This document shows positions 6,743 to 8,202 of a stretch of DNA of 8,202 bases, one piece after another; within the stretch, counting starts at the first letter, position 1, and each line of letters starts with the position of its first letter. The notes under the pieces were generated by a model. It saw only the letters and a program-made list of their open reading frames with translations. It was not told the DNA's origin and ran no database searches. This stretch comes from an uncultured Fibrobacterota bacterium (GTDB lineage Bacteria; Fibrobacterota; Chitinivibrionia; Chitinivibrionales; Chitinispirillaceae): contig CAISVC010000046.1 of NCBI GenBank assembly GCA_903888815.1, positions 1-8,202 on the forward strand, written 5' to 3'. The position numbers and the translations under genes were made by a program.

Positions 6743-8128
6743 CTATGTCTTCGCGGGGCATGATTGATAAAAAATGTTCAGGAGTTTCATCGTTTCGGGG
6801 GTGACGCGGACATGATTGCTGATACGGACACCGGGAATCCAGACAATGCGGCCGTTCCTTCCCTCAACAACGCCCATTCGAGCCCGGTCAGCCTTCACAA
6901 TCTTCTGCTTTGACAGAAACGACCCGATGTCCGTCACCCGGTCGCTGCCAAAAGGAACGAAACTATCGTCTCTCCGCCAGTTTCGGAAGACAAGATTGTT
7001 ACCGCAGGCGTCCCGGTCAAGAATGACGGTACGATTGTCGCCCTTAATCTTCCTTGCCGGCATTGATTCCTCGGCTGCAATAAAACTGACGCCGCACTCC
7101 GGACATTCGGTAACGCCCGGCACGGTTAGCGCATAATGAAACGTGCTGTTCCCGGGAGACGGGTCTTTCCGGAAAACCACGGCAGTACGCTGAGGATAAA
7201 AGCGCCACAAGCCGCCCGGCAGCAGATATTCGCCGCCGGCGCGTTTTGTACGCGCAGTTTCGATTGCGGTATCGATATGCACAGAATCGGCCGGGATATC
7301 ATGGTTTTCAAAGAGCGTGCGAAGACCTTCGGAGGCAAAAAGGTTGTTGATCAGGCCTTTTTTTTCCACAAAAAAACAATTCCCGCGCTCCTGAACATGA
7401 ACGGCAATCCAATGATCAACCGCCGGCCGCATGGCGTTCCACACTTCCGCTGCTTCTTCCGCAATATGGAGCAGCTTTTTAAATGCGCCTCTTTCCTGGA
7501 GCTCAAGAAGCGGCAGCAGTTCATGCCTGATCCGGTTTCGCCTGAACGTGTGATTATCATTTGAAGAATCATGCCGGAACTGAATATTCTGCGACTTGAG
7601 CCAAGAAATGATTTCATCCCGTGTAAGGTCGATAAGCGGCCTCACCACCCCGTCGCCGCGCTTTTCAAGAATTCCTCTGAGCCCCCGCAGTCCCGTTCCG
7701 CGCATGATCCGCAGCAGTACCGTCTCCGCCTGGTCGTCCGCAGTATGTCCTGTAGCGATATAATCATACTGCTCCAATGCCCTGACCTCAAGAAAAAAAC
7801 GGTACCGCTCGCTACGCGCCCACGCTTCAACGCCGGCCGCACGGAGCGACTTGCCGGAAAGCTTTTTTACATACAGCGGCACGCCGAGCTTCTGCGCCAG
7901 CGAAGCGACAAATTTTTCATCATCGTCCGATTCGCTTCCCCGCAGGCCGTGATTGACATGGAGCACGCCCATGCGCCCGATCGCACAGCGCTCTTTAAGG
8001 CCGGCCAGTATGAAAAGCAGGGCCGTGGAATCGCCGCCGCCGCTCACTGCCGCGAGAACCGAAGATCCCTCAGGTACGAGACGGTTAAAACGTTGTGCGA
8101 CCCGGTTGAGAATATCACTGGCAGACAT
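6743..8128 (-). CDS. tilS: tRNA(Ile)-lysidine synthetase TilS
   Basis: 461 residues from the ATG at 8128; an upstream in-frame TTG (8146) would add six residues, and neither start has a clear Shine-Dalgarno. TilS converts the wobble cytidine of tRNA-Ile(CAU) to lysidine with ATP and lysine, switching both codon reading (AUA) and charging identity. The N-terminal PP-loop ATPase domain shows SGGGDS at 29-34, HVNHGLRG 57-64, GHTADDQAET 127-136, MRGTGLRGL 142-150, RPLIDLTRDEI 163-173 and the DSSN...RNRIRHELLP segment 187-206. The C-terminal substrate-binding domain (about 380-461) carries FRNWRRDD, DIGSFLSKQKI and a terminal IVWIPGVRIS. Length matches long, E. coli-type TilS. A CPEC pair occurs in the linker before the C-terminal domain without a second pair to make a zinc site. 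The gene starts 43 nt after a tRNA gene on the same strand. Confidence 0.96.
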   Translation of the reverse strand: MSASDILNRVAQRFNRLVPEGSSVLAAVSGGGDSTALLFILAGLKERCAIGRMGVLHVNHGLRGSESDDDEKFVASLAQKLGVPLYVKKLSGKSLRAAGVEAWARSERYRFFLEVRALEQYDYIATGHTADDQAETVLLRIMRGTGLRGLRGILEKRGDGVVRPLIDLTRDEIISWLKSQNIQFRHDSSNDNHTFRRNRIRHELLPLLELQERGAFKKLLHIAEEAAEVWNAMRPAVDHWIAVHVQERGNCFFVEKKGLINNLFASEGLRTLFENHDIPADSVHIDTAIETARTKRAGGEYLLPGGLWRFYPQRTAVVFRKDPSPGNSTFHYALTVPGVTECPECGVSFIAAEESMPARKIKGDNRTVILDRDACGNNLVFRNWRRDDSFVPFGSDRVTDIGSFLSKQKIVKADRARMGVVEGRNGRIVWIPGVRISNHVRVTPETMKLLNIFYQSCPAKT

Positions 8129-8171
8129 GGTGTATGAAATATACAAGGCGGGAAAAAATTATGAGAAAATA
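8129..8171 (-). other. tRNA-tilS spacer, T-rich, no clear RBS
   Basis: 43-nt spacer. It contains a run of six T's on the minus strand but no stem before it that would make a terminator, and a weak TGTAT/ATACA inverted repeat next to the tilS ATG. No purine-rich Shine-Dalgarno precedes the tilS start. Confidence 0.45.
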
Positions 8172-8202
8172 TGGTAGCAGCGCAGGGATTCGAACCCCGG
8201 AC
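8172..8202 (-). tRNA. tRNA 3' portion (isotype not determinable), with encoded CCA
   Basis: The minus strand reads into the T arm and acceptor end of a tRNA: T stem CGGGG/CCCTG with one G-U pair around the loop TTCGAAT, then 3' acceptor strand CGCTGCT, discriminator A and a genome-encoded CCA ending at 8172. The 5' part, including the anticodon, lies beyond the window, so the amino acid cannot be named. The 5' acceptor strand should be complementary, AGCAGCG or a wobble variant. Confidence 0.9.

Noticed and set aside
7040..7115. CPEC motif in TilS as a zinc-binding insertion
   Set aside because: Only one CxxC pair is present and the next cysteine is far away and unpaired, so a zinc site is not supported.
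8129..8171. T-run after the tRNA as an intrinsic terminator
   Set aside because: No stable stem precedes the six T's between the tRNA end and tilS.

Overview
All five protein genes and the partial tRNA in this window lie on the minus strand, so transcription runs from the right end to the left: tRNA 3' end, tilS, ftsH, folP, an FGE-fold membrane protein, then the first third of a sprA-type translocon gene that runs off the left edge. Coding density is high. Gaps are about 23 to 140 nt, the longest lying between tilS and ftsH. There is no transposase, integrase, CRISPR array or other mobile element.

The organism is most likely a member of the Fibrobacterota-Chlorobi-Bacteroidota (FCB) group. 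The main reason is the SprA/Sov homologue, the outer-membrane pore of the type IX secretion system (T9SS), which is essentially restricted to that group. The fairly GC-rich composition and the use of GTG and TTG starts fit a Fibrobacterota-like or uncultured FCB lineage better than a typical AT-rich flavobacterium, but this is inference.

The right part (about 3511-8202) is housekeeping. A tRNA 3' end is followed 43 nt later by tilS (lysidine synthesis on tRNA-Ile CAU), then ftsH (membrane AAA+ zinc protease) and folP (dihydropteroate synthase). The order tilS-ftsH-folP resembles the tilS-(hpt)-ftsH-folP clusters of many bacteria. Between tilS and ftsH there is a hairpin followed by five T's. 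Between ftsH and folP there is an AT-rich spacer with a tandem 12-bp repeat carrying two TATAAT boxes, so folP may start a new transcript.

The left part (1-3459) is cell-envelope biology. A bitopic membrane protein with a periplasmic chitobiase-C-terminal-like domain and a cysteine-rich FGE/SUMF1-type domain ends 23 nt before the TTG start of sprA. The two are almost certainly co-transcribed. Because the T9SS proteins GldJ and GldK/PorK also use the FGE fold, an FGE-fold protein translationally adjacent to sprA is the most interesting point in the window: it may be a lineage-specific T9SS partner. The genes other than this one are recognisable members of known families.
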